Made by a program: the position numbers and the translations under genes. Of a stretch of 64,000 nt of DNA, positions 26,381 through 34,932 are shown one piece after another (positions within the stretch are counted from its first letter, which is position 1; each line of letters begins with the position of its first letter). This DNA is from Shewanella frigidimarina. GTDB taxonomy: Bacteria; Pseudomonadota; Gammaproteobacteria; Enterobacterales; Shewanellaceae. The notes under the pieces are model-generated. The model worked only from the letters and a program-made list of their open reading frames with translations, was not told the origin of the DNA and ran no database searches. The stretch spans positions 186,001 to 250,000 of the forward strand of contig NZ_RKKE01000006.1 in the NCBI RefSeq assembly GCF_003797125.1. Direction: 5' to 3'.

Positions 26381-27046
26381 ATGGCTAAACAAAATCTCGA
26401 ATTAAAGGCCACGTCTTTTACATTATCAGTGCTGCATATCAATCATAACGATCTCGATATCATTGCGGCTGAATTAGACAACAAATTGGCTCAAGCTCCT
26501 CAGTTCTTTTTGGGCGCACCCTTGGTATTAAATTTATCTGCCATTCAGCATACCCACATTGATTTTAATGCGCTAAAACAATTATTAATTGACCGAAATC
26601 TTATTATTGTAGGCATTACCGATGCAAGCGCTGAGCAAATTGAACAAGCAAAGAGCATGGGAATTGCAGTGGTAAAGTCAGGGAAACAAGCCCGCAAAGC
26701 AGAGTTACCTGAACGAGCAACTAAAATTGTTAAACAAAATGTGCGTTCTGGACAACAAATATACGCACAAAATGCTGATTTAATCATTTTTGGTGCGGTT
26801 GGTAATGGCGCTGAAGTCATTGCTGATGGTAGCATCCATATATATGGTGCTCTTCGTGGGAAAGCCATGGCGGGTGCTGCGGGAGATAATCAAAGTGTGA
26901 TTATCGCTAACTCGTTAGAAGCAGAATTAGTATCGATTGCTGGACAGTATTGGTTGACAGAACATTTGCAACAATACGATCTAAGTCAAAGAGGCTGTGT
27001 TCGCCTTGAAGGCGCATCTCTTACTGTTGAATCATTGCCCCAATAA
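26381..27046 (+). CDS. minC: Septum site-determining protein MinC
   Basis: FtsZ-assembly inhibitor recruited to the membrane by MinD. About 221 residues: an N-terminal FtsZ-binding domain to about residue 100, then a C-terminal right-handed beta-helix domain with the G-A-V-G-N-G-A-E-V-I-A-D-G-S-I-H-I-Y-G turns. ATG 26381 gives the M-A-K-Q-N start expected from relatives; a TTG at 26363 overlaps the GGAG. First gene of minCDE, with minD 27 bp downstream. Confidence 0.95.
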   Translation: MAKQNLELKATSFTLSVLHINHNDLDIIAAELDNKLAQAPQFFLGAPLVLNLSAIQHTHIDFNALKQLLIDRNLIIVGITDASAEQIEQAKSMGIAVVKSGKQARKAELPERATKIVKQNVRSGQQIYAQNADLIIFGAVGNGAEVIADGSIHIYGALRGKAMAGAAGDNQSVIIANSLEAELVSIAGQYWLTEHLQQYDLSQRGCVRLEGASLTVESLPQ

Positions 27047-27073
27047 TCGGCAAATACAAGGATATAAATATAA

Positions 27074-27883
27074 ATGGCGCAAATTATTGTTGTCACATCA
27101 GGTAAAGGCGGTGTGGGTAAAACAACATCCAGTGCAGCAATTGCCACCGGATTGGCCTTAAAAGGAAAGAAAACTGTCGTTATCGATTTTGATATTGGGT
27201 TACGTAATCTTGATTTGATTATGGGTTGTGAACGCAGAGTCGTATATGATTTTGTTAACGTCATTAATGGTGAAGCTAATTTAAACCAAGCGTTAATTAA
27301 AGATAAACGCTGCGACAAACTGTTTATCTTACCCGCGTCTCAAACACGCGATAAAGATGCGCTCACTAAAGAAGGCGTTGGCCGGGTACTTGAGAATTTA
27401 GCCAAAGATTTCGATTATATTGTTTGTGATTCACCAGCGGGTATTGAACAAGGTGCCATGATGGCGCTTTACTTTGCCGACATCGCGATTGTTACCACTA
27501 ACCCTGAAGTGAGTTCTGTACGTGACTCAGATCGTATATTAGGCATGCTGCAGAGCCGTTCACGTCGTGCGGAATTGTCTTTAGAGCCCATAAAAGAATA
27601 TTTATTGTTAACTCGTTACTCTCCTGCGCGGGTCAAAACGGGTGAAATGCTCAGTGTTGAGGATGTGAAGGAAATATTAGCCATTGAATTACTCGGTGTG
27701 ATCCCTGAGTCTCAATCGGTACTGAAGGCGTCAAACTCTGGTGTACCGGTCATTATCGATCAAGAAAGTGATGCAGGTTTAGCTTATGGCGATACGGTTG
27801 CACGCTTATTAGGTGATGATGTACCTGTTCGATTTATTACAGAAGAAAAAAAGGGATTCCTTAAAAGGATATTTGGGAGCTAA
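27074..27883 (+). CDS. minD: Septum site-determining ATPase MinD
   Basis: ParA-family ATPase that cycles on the membrane and positions MinC. 269 residues. The deviant Walker A K11-G-G-V-G-K16-T-T has both lysines. The V-C-D-S-P-A-G Walker B region and the C-terminal amphipathic membrane-targeting helix (K-K-G-F-L-K-R-I-F-G) are present. minE begins 3 bp after its stop. Confidence 0.97.
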   Translation: MAQIIVVTSGKGGVGKTTSSAAIATGLALKGKKTVVIDFDIGLRNLDLIMGCERRVVYDFVNVINGEANLNQALIKDKRCDKLFILPASQTRDKDALTKEGVGRVLENLAKDFDYIVCDSPAGIEQGAMMALYFADIAIVTTNPEVSSVRDSDRILGMLQSRSRRAELSLEPIKEYLLLTRYSPARVKTGEMLSVEDVKEILAIELLGVIPESQSVLKASNSGVPVIIDQESDAGLAYGDTVARLLGDDVPVRFITEEKKGFLKRIFGS

Positions 27884-27885
27884 CT

Positions 27886-28146
27886 ATGTCGATACTTGAT
27901 TATTTTAGAAGCAGTAAAAAGCCCAATACCGCATCATTGGCAAAAGAACGATTACAAATTATTGTGGCTCATCAACGTGGTGAACGTGGTGCACCTGATT
28001 ATTTCCCAAAGATGAAACAAGAAATCATCGAAGTGATCCGTAAGTATGTGCAAATATCAGATGACCAAGTCTCTGTGCAACTTGACCAAAACGATGACAA
28101 TTTATCGGTGTTAGAGTTAAACGTTACCTTACCTGATTCAAAGTAA
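27886..28146 (+). CDS. minE: Min topological specificity factor MinE
   Basis: 86-residue stimulator of MinD ATPase that drives pole-to-pole oscillation. The N-terminal amphipathic segment (S-I-L-D-Y-F-R), the anti-MinCD helix (A-K-E-R-L-Q-I-I-V-A-H-Q-R) and the C-terminal topological domain are all recognisable. Last gene of the operon, before a long hairpin terminator. Confidence 0.96.
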   Translation: MSILDYFRSSKKPNTASLAKERLQIIVAHQRGERGAPDYFPKMKQEIIEVIRKYVQISDDQVSVQLDQNDDNLSVLELNVTLPDSK

Positions 28147-28177
28147 TCAGCCAAGGTCACCCTACTCTGCTTAAAAC

Positions 28178-28214
28178 AAAAAAGGATACTGGCATTATGC
28201 GAGTATCCTTTTTT
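28178..28214. terminator. Bidirectional terminator between minE and rnd
   Basis: A 13-bp stem AAAAAAGGATACT / AGTATCCTTTTTT with an 11-nt loop serves the convergent genes. Confidence 0.92.
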
Positions 28215-28248
28215 GGTATGTTGATAAATTGCATTAACTAAAGCTGTA

Positions 28249-29361
28249 TTAACTAAAGCGCACTGGCTCTAGTAAATCACCTACCAACTGCCCACGCCAA
28301 CCAACCAAGAGTATCGGTGTTGGTGTTTGCTTGTTGTGGTATAACCATAATAGAAATTCATGAATATGGCGTTTAGAACCAACAAATTCTAATGCGACGT
28401 TTTCACGCTCACATAATTCAGTTAAGACTGTTTTTACTTCTTTAAAAGCTGATTTATAACCAGACTTAAGCGCCACAACATCAACTTCTTCAGGGAGATT
28501 AATTAAATCTGCCGTCGCCATAACCGTTAATAAATCTTTGCCGTGAATACGTTTCTCTTGATCTGTTAAGTCATTTAAACTATTCAATTCCGCTAATGTG
28601 GTTGGTTGTTTTTTGGCTAATGCAATTAATGCATGGTCTTTTACAACAAAACCTAGCGCAAGATTACGGCTTACCGCTTTGGCTAAACGCCATTTAGCCA
28701 ATACTTTTAAATAGGCTAGCTGCTGACTCGATAGTTGAAACGCATTTTTAACTTTAAGGTAGACGCTGTCGCCTTCTGGCAATGACATGCGCCCTTCGGT
28801 CATACGCTGACCTTCTTCAAACAACCATTCAACACGATTGTCTGCAGCAAGCTTCTGTTGCAGCTGTGGGTATAATTGATACAAGTAAAACACATCATTA
28901 GCCGCATACTGTAATTGTGCATCAGAAAGCGGACGATTCATCCAATCCGTGCGTGACTCACCTTTATCTATTTCGACTTGCAAGCATGCGTCAACCAGCT
29001 TAGCATAACCTAAACCGTGGCCTAAACCAGCAAAGCTTGCAGCTATTTGGCTATCAAATAGTGGGCTTGGCTGGCATTCACCGTAATGAGCAAATACTTC
29101 GAGATCTTCACTGCATGAATGCACTAATTTGACAATATTTTGGTCAGTTAATAACTGCCAAAATGGGCTTAAATCGGTAATCGCAACAGGATCAATTAAG
29201 GCTAAAGTTTTGCCATCATAGGCTTGAATAAGGCCTAATTTAGCATAATAGGTTCGAGTGCGGACAAACTCAGTATCTAGCACCAGTAAGGTGCTTTGTT
29301 GGTATTGTTCAACTAATGACAACAGGCTGGCATCATCACTGATATATTCAAACGTTAACAA
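28249..29361 (-). CDS. rnd: Ribonuclease D
   Basis: 3'-5' exoribonuclease for tRNA 3'-end maturation and stable-RNA turnover. About 370 residues. The DEDD exonuclease motifs are visible: V-L-D-T-E-F near the N terminus, then H-S-C-S-E-D-L-E-V, and Y-A-A-N-D-V-F-Y-L-Y with the Tyr of the DEDDy subtype. A HRDC domain follows from about residue 205. The frame is open to 29412, but a TTG at 29361 has GGAG six bases upstream and gives the standard N terminus (L-T-F-E-Y-I), so I prefer it. It is downstream of fadD in the same orientation, but a terminator lies between. Confidence 0.9.
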   Translation of the reverse strand: MLTFEYISDDASLLSLVEQYQQSTLLVLDTEFVRTRTYYAKLGLIQAYDGKTLALIDPVAITDLSPFWQLLTDQNIVKLVHSCSEDLEVFAHYGECQPSPLFDSQIAASFAGLGHGLGYAKLVDACLQVEIDKGESRTDWMNRPLSDAQLQYAANDVFYLYQLYPQLQQKLAADNRVEWLFEEGQRMTEGRMSLPEGDSVYLKVKNAFQLSSQQLAYLKVLAKWRLAKAVSRNLALGFVVKDHALIALAKKQPTTLAELNSLNDLTDQEKRIHGKDLLTVMATADLINLPEEVDVVALKSGYKSAFKEVKTVLTELCERENVALEFVGSKRHIHEFLLWLYHNKQTPTPILLVGWRGQLVGDLLEPVRFS

Positions 29362-29420
29362 AATAGGCTCCGCTAAAAAAAAGGTGTGAGCAATACGATA
29401 AGCTGATAACAACCAAACAT

Positions 29421-29447
29421 AAAAAAGCCGGCTCAGTTGCCGGCTTT
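29421..29447 (-). terminator. Intrinsic terminator after fadD
   Basis: AAAGCCGGC / GCCGGCTTT stem with a 6-nt loop, followed on the minus strand by TTT. It lies between fadD and rnd. Confidence 0.9.
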
Positions 29448-29451
29448 GATT

Positions 29452-31125
29452 TTACGCTTTGTTAACTTCATCTCGAAGTTGTCGGCGTAAAATTTTACCC
29501 ACATTGGTTTTCGGTAATTCGTCTCTAAATTCTACCAGCTTAGGAACTTTATATCCCGTTAAATGATGACGACAGTGCTTAATCAGCTCTTCTTCGGTTA
29601 ATGATTTGTCTTTTGCTACCACAAAAATCTTCACTAACTCACCACTGGCATCGTTAGGAACTCCGACGGCAGCGACTTCGATAACTTTAGGGTGTAAGGC
29701 AACAACCTCTTCCACTTCATTCGGGAATACATTAAAACCTGACACTAAAATCATATCTTTCTTACGATCGACAATGAAAAAGAAACCTTTTTCATCCATA
29801 TAGCCAATATCACCTGTGGCTAACCAACCGTTTTTATCAATGACACTCGCCGTTTCTTCCGGACGTTGCCAATAACCTTGCATCACTTGTGGGCCTTTCG
29901 CAAATAATTCACCCGTTTCTCCCTGGGCAAGTACTTTACCATCATCATCACGTATTTGAATGAACGTTGAAGGCGCAGGAAAGCCAATTGAACCATTGTA
30001 ACCACTGAGGTTATATGGGCAGCATGTGACCAATGGTGAGGCTTCAGTTAAACCATAACCTTCGAGTAGGCGTGTCTTAGTTAGGTTTTGCCATTTATCA
30101 GCTACGGCACGCTGCACCGCCATCCCGCCGCCAATAGACAACTTTAAACCAGAAAAATCAAGTTGAGTAAATTCTTCGTTATTCACTAAAGCATTGAATA
30201 AGGTATTAACACCCGTTAATACCGTAAACGGGTACTTTCTAAGTTCACCCACAAATGCTGGGATATCGCGAGGGTTAGTGATCAGTAAATTTTTGCTACC
30301 TTTATGTATAAACAATAAACAATTCACTGTTAGGGCAAAAATATGGTACAGAGGCAATGCTGTCACCACAAACTCAGCACCATCATCAAGCGCTGGCGAA
30401 TAAGCACCACTAGCTTGTAAAACGTTACTTACTACGTTTTTATGGCTTAACATGGCACCTTTAGATACCCCTGTCGTTCCACCGGTATACTGTAAAAAAG
30501 CCAAATCCTCGCCACTAATATCGGCTTTAATGTACTGTAGGCGTCGGCCTTTAGAGAGTGCATCGCGAAATGATAATGCATGAGGTAAATGATATTTTGG
30601 CACTAATCTTTTAATGTATTTAACAACAAAATTAACTAAAGTGCGTTTAGGTGCACTGAGTTGATCACCAAGATTAGTAATAATGACTGATTCTATTGGA
30701 GTTTGATCGACAATTTCTTCTAGGGTATTAGCAAAGTTAGACACCACAATGATGGCTCTTGCACCCGAATCGACTAATTGATGTTTTAATTCCCGTGGCG
30801 TATACAGTGGGTTAACGTTAACCACTACCATTCCCGCACGTAAAATACCAAACAGAGCAATAGGATATTGCAGCAAATTAGGCATCATAATGGCAACACG
30901 GTCGCCTTTATTTAAGTGCAGTTCGTTTTGTAAATATGCAGCAAATGCTCGGCTTCGCTCTTCGAGTTTACGGTACGTCATCGTCGCACCCATGTTAATA
31001 AATGCAGGTTGGTCAGCATATTTTGCTACTGCATCTTCAAACATGTGTACTAAAGAACTGAATTGAGATGGGTCGATTTCGGCCGGAACATGTTCAGGTA
31101 AATTATTAATCCAAGGCTGGTCCAC
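29452..31125 (-). CDS. fadD: Long-chain fatty acid-CoA ligase
   Basis: Activates imported fatty acids to acyl-CoA for beta-oxidation; peripheral on the inner membrane. 557 residues, ANL superfamily. The ATP/AMP signature Y213-T-G-G-T-T-G-V-S-K-G is intact, followed by G-Y-G-L-T-E-A-S-P and the T-G-D-I-G-Y-M motif, with the catalytic Lys in the C-terminal G-K-I-L-R-R. GTG start with AGGAG at good spacing. The fadD-rnd order is as in E. coli. Its acyl-CoA product is the effector of FadR, encoded 8 kb away. Confidence 0.95.
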   Translation of the reverse strand: MDQPWINNLPEHVPAEIDPSQFSSLVHMFEDAVAKYADQPAFINMGATMTYRKLEERSRAFAAYLQNELHLNKGDRVAIMMPNLLQYPIALFGILRAGMVVVNVNPLYTPRELKHQLVDSGARAIIVVSNFANTLEEIVDQTPIESVIITNLGDQLSAPKRTLVNFVVKYIKRLVPKYHLPHALSFRDALSKGRRLQYIKADISGEDLAFLQYTGGTTGVSKGAMLSHKNVVSNVLQASGAYSPALDDGAEFVVTALPLYHIFALTVNCLLFIHKGSKNLLITNPRDIPAFVGELRKYPFTVLTGVNTLFNALVNNEEFTQLDFSGLKLSIGGGMAVQRAVADKWQNLTKTRLLEGYGLTEASPLVTCCPYNLSGYNGSIGFPAPSTFIQIRDDDGKVLAQGETGELFAKGPQVMQGYWQRPEETASVIDKNGWLATGDIGYMDEKGFFFIVDRKKDMILVSGFNVFPNEVEEVVALHPKVIEVAAVGVPNDASGELVKIFVVAKDKSLTEEELIKHCRHHLTGYKVPKLVEFRDELPKTNVGKILRRQLRDEVNKA

Positions 31126-31323
31126 AGGTGTCTCCTAATAATGCCCACTGTGCTAAGACGTGCATTCCCCGTCAGTGGTAAAATATTTTATTGTCTGCGT
31201 ATCATTAAAATTGTTTTCGCAGGCTTTATTATGTTGCTTGTCGTGAACTAAGTCATACAAGTGTTTTAATTTTCGATCATAATCACATAAATAAACTAAA
31301 AATAACAGCGTTTTTACCTATGG

Positions 31324-32217
31324 TTAACGGCTATTTAGAATAAATGCTCCAATCGATTTAGCAACTTGCTCGGCATTTCCCATGTGAAGATGATGGTCTC
31401 CGGCTAAATGAACGATATCAATATTGGAAAACCATTTATTGGCTTGCTCGGTTGATGCTGTTAATTGTTTAAAACCATCATGGCCAACAATAAGTAAAGA
31501 AGGCGTGTCACTTATTGTCATCAAAGCATCAACCTGTTCAAAGGTATATCGGTTAAGTGAATCTAATTTTAACCGAGGATCACTACGCCATGAATAATGG
31601 CCATCTGTGACTGCCATATTACGTTTGGTGATTATTTCGCACCATGGTAATGCTAATCCAGTGAGTTGATGGCGAGCCTGAATGGCAATATCCATTGAAG
31701 AATACGTTGGAGTTGCTCTAGCCAATTGACGATTAAAGCGTTGTTGTTGCTGTAAGCCTTTACGTAAGCGATCTTTAGCTTGTGTAGCAGATTCAGATAA
31801 CGGTGCAAGGGCTTCTATTAAAATGAGTTTATGGATGTTGTCAGCAAGACATGCATTATAAGCTGACGCCACAATGCCGCCGAGCGAATGGCCCAATAAG
31901 ATAATGGGACCTGTTTCTTGTGACAGAGTATGGATCACGGCTTGTAAGTCGTAAATATAATCAACCCAATGCAAAGGATAACGCCCGGGACGATGATCTG
32001 ATAATCCATGCCCTGGCCAATCGATACATATCAGTTGGAATTTATCGAATAACCCTTGCTGGGCAAAGGCCTGCGCTAAGGGGATAAAACTGTCAACATT
32101 ATCAAGCCAACCATGCAAAGCCAATATTACTGGCTTATCGGCTTGACCATATCGTTTAGCAGCAAGAGTAATATGAGCCAACGGCAATTGAATTTCTTCT
32201 ACATCAATGTTCAACAT
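31324..32217 (-). CDS. Alpha/beta hydrolase
   Basis: A 297-residue cytoplasmic alpha/beta-hydrolase-fold enzyme. The oxyanion-hole region L-A-L-H-G-W-L-D-N is near residue 38, the nucleophile elbow G-H-S-L-G-G near residue 110, and the catalytic His is probably in the A-G-D-H-H-L-H segment near the C terminus. The fold resembles esterases and ester hydrolases of the MhpC type; the substrate is unknown. It is last in a run of minus-strand genes between tsaB and fadD, 21 bp after the methyltransferase gene, so probably co-transcribed. Confidence 0.85.
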   Translation of the reverse strand: MLNIDVEEIQLPLAHITLAAKRYGQADKPVILALHGWLDNVDSFIPLAQAFAQQGLFDKFQLICIDWPGHGLSDHRPGRYPLHWVDYIYDLQAVIHTLSQETGPIILLGHSLGGIVASAYNACLADNIHKLILIEALAPLSESATQAKDRLRKGLQQQQRFNRQLARATPTYSSMDIAIQARHQLTGLALPWCEIITKRNMAVTDGHYSWRSDPRLKLDSLNRYTFEQVDALMTISDTPSLLIVGHDGFKQLTASTEQANKWFSNIDIVHLAGDHHLHMGNAEQVAKSIGAFILNSR

Positions 32218-32238
32218 TGTTGGCTCACTTTGTAATAA

Positions 32239-33102
32239 TTATTTAGCGGCTGTTTTGGTAAATTTGATTGTCATACGATCACTTTCACCAATATCAAGGT
32301 ACTTCTGTTTATCTTGATCACCCAACGCTAAACGCGGTGGTAATGTCCATACACCTTTCTCATAATCTTTACTGTCTTTAGGATTAGCATTTACTTCAGA
32401 GCTGCCGGTTAATTCAAAACCGTATTTATTGGCCAACTCAACCATTTGATTTTGATCCATATAGCCACTTTCTGCCGCCATACCGATATTAGCTCTGTGT
32501 TCAACAATACCTAATGAGCCTCCAACTTTTAACACGTCATGAGCAGCTTTGAATACACCTTCCAACTCTCCTTTCATTGCCCAATTGTGCAAGTTACGGA
32601 ATGTTAATACGTGGTCTGCAGAATTATCTTTACCCAATGAAAACTTAGCCGGTGGATCTAACGTTACAAACTGTACATTGCCTACACTGGCTTTGTTATC
32701 GCTGACCCATTTTTCAAACTTTAGACCCGCCGATTTGTAATAAGCTGTTTGACGGTTTTCTTCTGCCGGTTTTGTTTCAAAATTAGCAGCAACATATTGA
32801 CCTTTTTCAGCTAAGTAAGGCGCTAAAATCTCAGCATACCAACCGCCACCAGGCCAAAGTTCAATTACAGTTTGTTCAGGCTTCACATCAAAAAATGCCA
32901 ATGTTTCAGCAGGATGACGATATTGATCACGTAATTTATTATCTGCAGTACGAAACTCGCTAGCCACTGCTTTAGCAAGGGCGGAATGAACCTGCGGTGC
33001 CGTCACTTTTTTATCGGCCATACTATCGGCTGCGTATATTGCAGTTGACATACCTAAACTTGATAAGCCAATTAAGGCTCCTAACATCATGTTACGTTTC
33101 AT
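32239..33102 (-). CDS. Exported class I SAM-dependent methyltransferase-like protein
   Basis: 287 residues. The N terminus is a clear Sec signal peptide (M-K-R-N-M-M then a hydrophobic stretch, cleavage near Y-A-A-D). The mature part has a Rossmann methyltransferase motif, V-I-E-L-W-P-G-G-G-W-Y-A-E-I-L-A-P-Y-L near residue 80, and the later G-G-S-L-G-I-V-E-H-R. This resembles COG4798-type predicted methyltransferases. Export is odd, because S-adenosylmethionine is cytoplasmic; the protein may bind another ligand. Its start overlaps the stop of the upstream membrane protein by 4 bp (ATGA). Confidence 0.82.
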   Translation of the reverse strand: MKRNMMLGALIGLSSLGMSTAIYAADSMADKKVTAPQVHSALAKAVASEFRTADNKLRDQYRHPAETLAFFDVKPEQTVIELWPGGGWYAEILAPYLAEKGQYVAANFETKPAEENRQTAYYKSAGLKFEKWVSDNKASVGNVQFVTLDPPAKFSLGKDNSADHVLTFRNLHNWAMKGELEGVFKAAHDVLKVGGSLGIVEHRANIGMAAESGYMDQNQMVELANKYGFELTGSSEVNANPKDSKDYEKGVWTLPPRLALGDQDKQKYLDIGESDRMTIKFTKTAAK

Positions 33103-33776
33103 TTTGACACTCCCTTTTTTCGATCAACTTTACGCCAACAGAGCAACAGCATAAACCCGCTAAAGGCGAGCCATGTTATTACCCATATCCATGCAGGTAG
33201 CCAAGTCATTTCAGCTAACATAACCGCATCGCCTTGGCCGCTTAACCCTAATAACACCATCGGACTTGCCATGGCATTTAAAATAATCATTAGGCCTAAT
33301 ATACGCAGTAAGGTGTTTAACAGATTACTATTTTTTAATTTAAGTGGTAACAAAAAAAGTATTATCAATACGCTAAGAATAACAATAGTTAATACATCTC
33401 GAGCCCAAAAAAGTAATGATGCTGCCACAGTAAGCGCGAGTAAAGTCAGGGTAAATCTAATGGTCTGTTTTTGAGTTGCCATCAGAAATATTGAATAGCC
33501 CCACAATGCGGCGCCAAAATAGCCAGCATAAGCAATTAGTATGCTGCTGCCGCCTTGGCTAAAACAAAAACCTGCACCATTTGGAAATAGCTGAATATGA
33601 CTAACAGACCCGCCAGTTAATAATGTCGCGATGCCATGAGATAATTCGTGAAAATAGCTTTCAAACCATTTAAAAGGAATAAAGATATAGGGAAATCGCG
33701 TCAGTAAAAAAGCCAACAATAATTCAATCATAAAACGGCTGCGACTGGGTGTTGCAGACAACTGCACATTAGGCAT
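33099..33776 (-). CDS. Membrane protein with HExxH, M50-like
   Basis: About 225 residues with six or so hydrophobic helices. After the first segment comes F-H-E-L-S-H-G-I-A-T-L-L-T-G-G, the HExxH motif with a following Gly-Gly, as in site-2 protease (M50) relatives. A second N/DxxPG-type motif is not obvious, so activity is uncertain. The open frame runs up to 33875, but the ATG at 33776 overlaps the stop of the upstream gene (ATG-cc-TAA), suggesting translational coupling. It is the second gene of the tsaB-fadD accessory block. Confidence 0.7.
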   Translation of the reverse strand: MPNVQLSATPSRSRFMIELLLAFLLTRFPYIFIPFKWFESYFHELSHGIATLLTGGSVSHIQLFPNGAGFCFSQGGSSILIAYAGYFGAALWGYSIFLMATQKQTIRFTLTLLALTVAASLLFWARDVLTIVILSVLIILFLLPLKLKNSNLLNTLLRILGLMIILNAMASPMVLLGLSGQGDAVMLAEMTWLPAWIWVITWLAFSGFMLLLCWRKVDRKKGVSK

Positions 33777-34110
33777 ATAAATCAATACCAACCATTTGTT
33801 GAATTTCGTCTCTTTTAGCAGAATGCTGAGTTGATAAATACTGCGCAATAGCACCACGTTGACTGTGAGTATCACGATCGTATTCTACACGGGCTTGCTG
33901 TTTGGCTGACAAAGTAGAATCATCAACAATGGCAATGTTGCGAATTTCAATGCCTTGAACGTCACGTTCTTCAGCAGAAGGATTGACAATAATAGGTTCA
34001 CGGGCCGGAGTTATCGGCCGATTACCGGCAACAGCTTGGCTCAGACTAATAGGACCTGATTGATTATTTGCCATTGATAATGCTGCATTTATCGTCATTA
34101 ACGACACCAT
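33769..34110 (-). CDS. Small uncharacterised protein
   Basis: About 113 residues, hydrophilic and without a clear membrane helix or signal peptide after the first dozen residues. It contains a Pro-rich stretch (R-P-I-T-P-A-R-E-P) and a Gln/Arg-rich C-terminal half likely to be helical. I do not recognise a family. The start is uncertain: ATG 34110, GTG 34107 and ATG 34098 are all possible, with AAAGG nearby. Coupling of its stop to the next start suggests it belongs to the M50-like/methyltransferase/hydrolase unit. Confidence 0.6.
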   Translation of the reverse strand: MVSLMTINAALSMANNQSGPISLSQAVAGNRPITPAREPIIVNPSAEERDVQGIEIRNIAIVDDSTLSAKQQARVEYDRDTHSQRGAIAQYLSTQHSAKRDEIQQMVGIDLYA

Positions 34111-34157
34111 TTACCTTTATTCGTACCTTATACTCTATGTCAAATAACCGTCAATGG

Positions 34158-34859
34158 CTATTCTCGGCCCGGAAGTTTTTTCCATGTAACGGTATCACGA
34201 AGGTATACCGGCGAAAGTTCATCAACAATAGTATGCAAACCTTGTTGATGACCTTGTTGCGCCAAAACTAACATAGCTTTCGCATCTGGATAAGTCGCTT
34301 CAATGCATGGTGTCATGTGTGGCGCTATCGTTAATAACTGTGGGTAAGCTTCAAAGCCAGTGCCACAAACACTAATATTTTGTTGTGTGTCGAGGATCAA
34401 CTCAATCGCTTCAGGCGCACTAACGTGCTCTTCGCCTACTAACGTTGCAATGCCGTCTTTGGCAATGTATTGGCCCCAATAAACTTCCTTCATACGCGCA
34501 TCAATACAGCACAAAATTTGCGTGGCACCTTGTTCTGTTATGGCTAATTGGGCCATTGCCGCTAAGGTCGAAATGCCAATAACCGGTAAATCGAGTCCTA
34601 AAGCTAAGCCTTGAGTCATACTGGTACAAATACGGATACCAGTAAAACTGCCAGGACCGCGGCCATAAGCAATCATATCCACATCGCCCAATGTCACTTT
34701 GGCTTGAGCGAGCACTTCATCAACCATGGGTAGTATTCGTTGGCTATGCTCACGTGGTGCATCTGCAATAAGCGAAAACACGTTGCCATTACTGGTTAAC
34801 GCAGCAGAGCAAGTTTCGGTGCAAGTATCAAGAGCGAGAATGGTTAACGGCTTTGGCAT
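34158..34859 (-). CDS. tsaB: tRNA threonylcarbamoyladenosine biosynthesis protein TsaB
   Basis: Partner of TsaD in N6-threonylcarbamoyl-adenosine (t6A) formation at tRNA position 37. 233 residues, ASKHA-like fold. The N terminus I-L-A-L-D-T-C-T-E-T-C-S-A-A-L, the G-R-G-P-G-S-F-T-G-I-R segment and C-C-I-D-A-R-M-K-E-V-Y-W are family signatures. It is downstream of yoaA as in E. coli, with a gap of about 75 bp. Confidence 0.95.
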   Translation of the reverse strand: MPKPLTILALDTCTETCSAALTSNGNVFSLIADAPREHSQRILPMVDEVLAQAKVTLGDVDMIAYGRGPGSFTGIRICTSMTQGLALGLDLPVIGISTLAAMAQLAITEQGATQILCCIDARMKEVYWGQYIAKDGIATLVGEEHVSAPEAIELILDTQQNISVCGTGFEAYPQLLTIAPHMTPCIEATYPDAKAMLVLAQQGHQQGLHTIVDELSPVYLRDTVTWKKLPGRE

Positions 34860-34932
34860 TATGATGGGTTACCCAGTAAAAAAACATCAAATAGACTCAA
34901 TATGATAACTGATGCGCACGGTTTTAAAAAGC

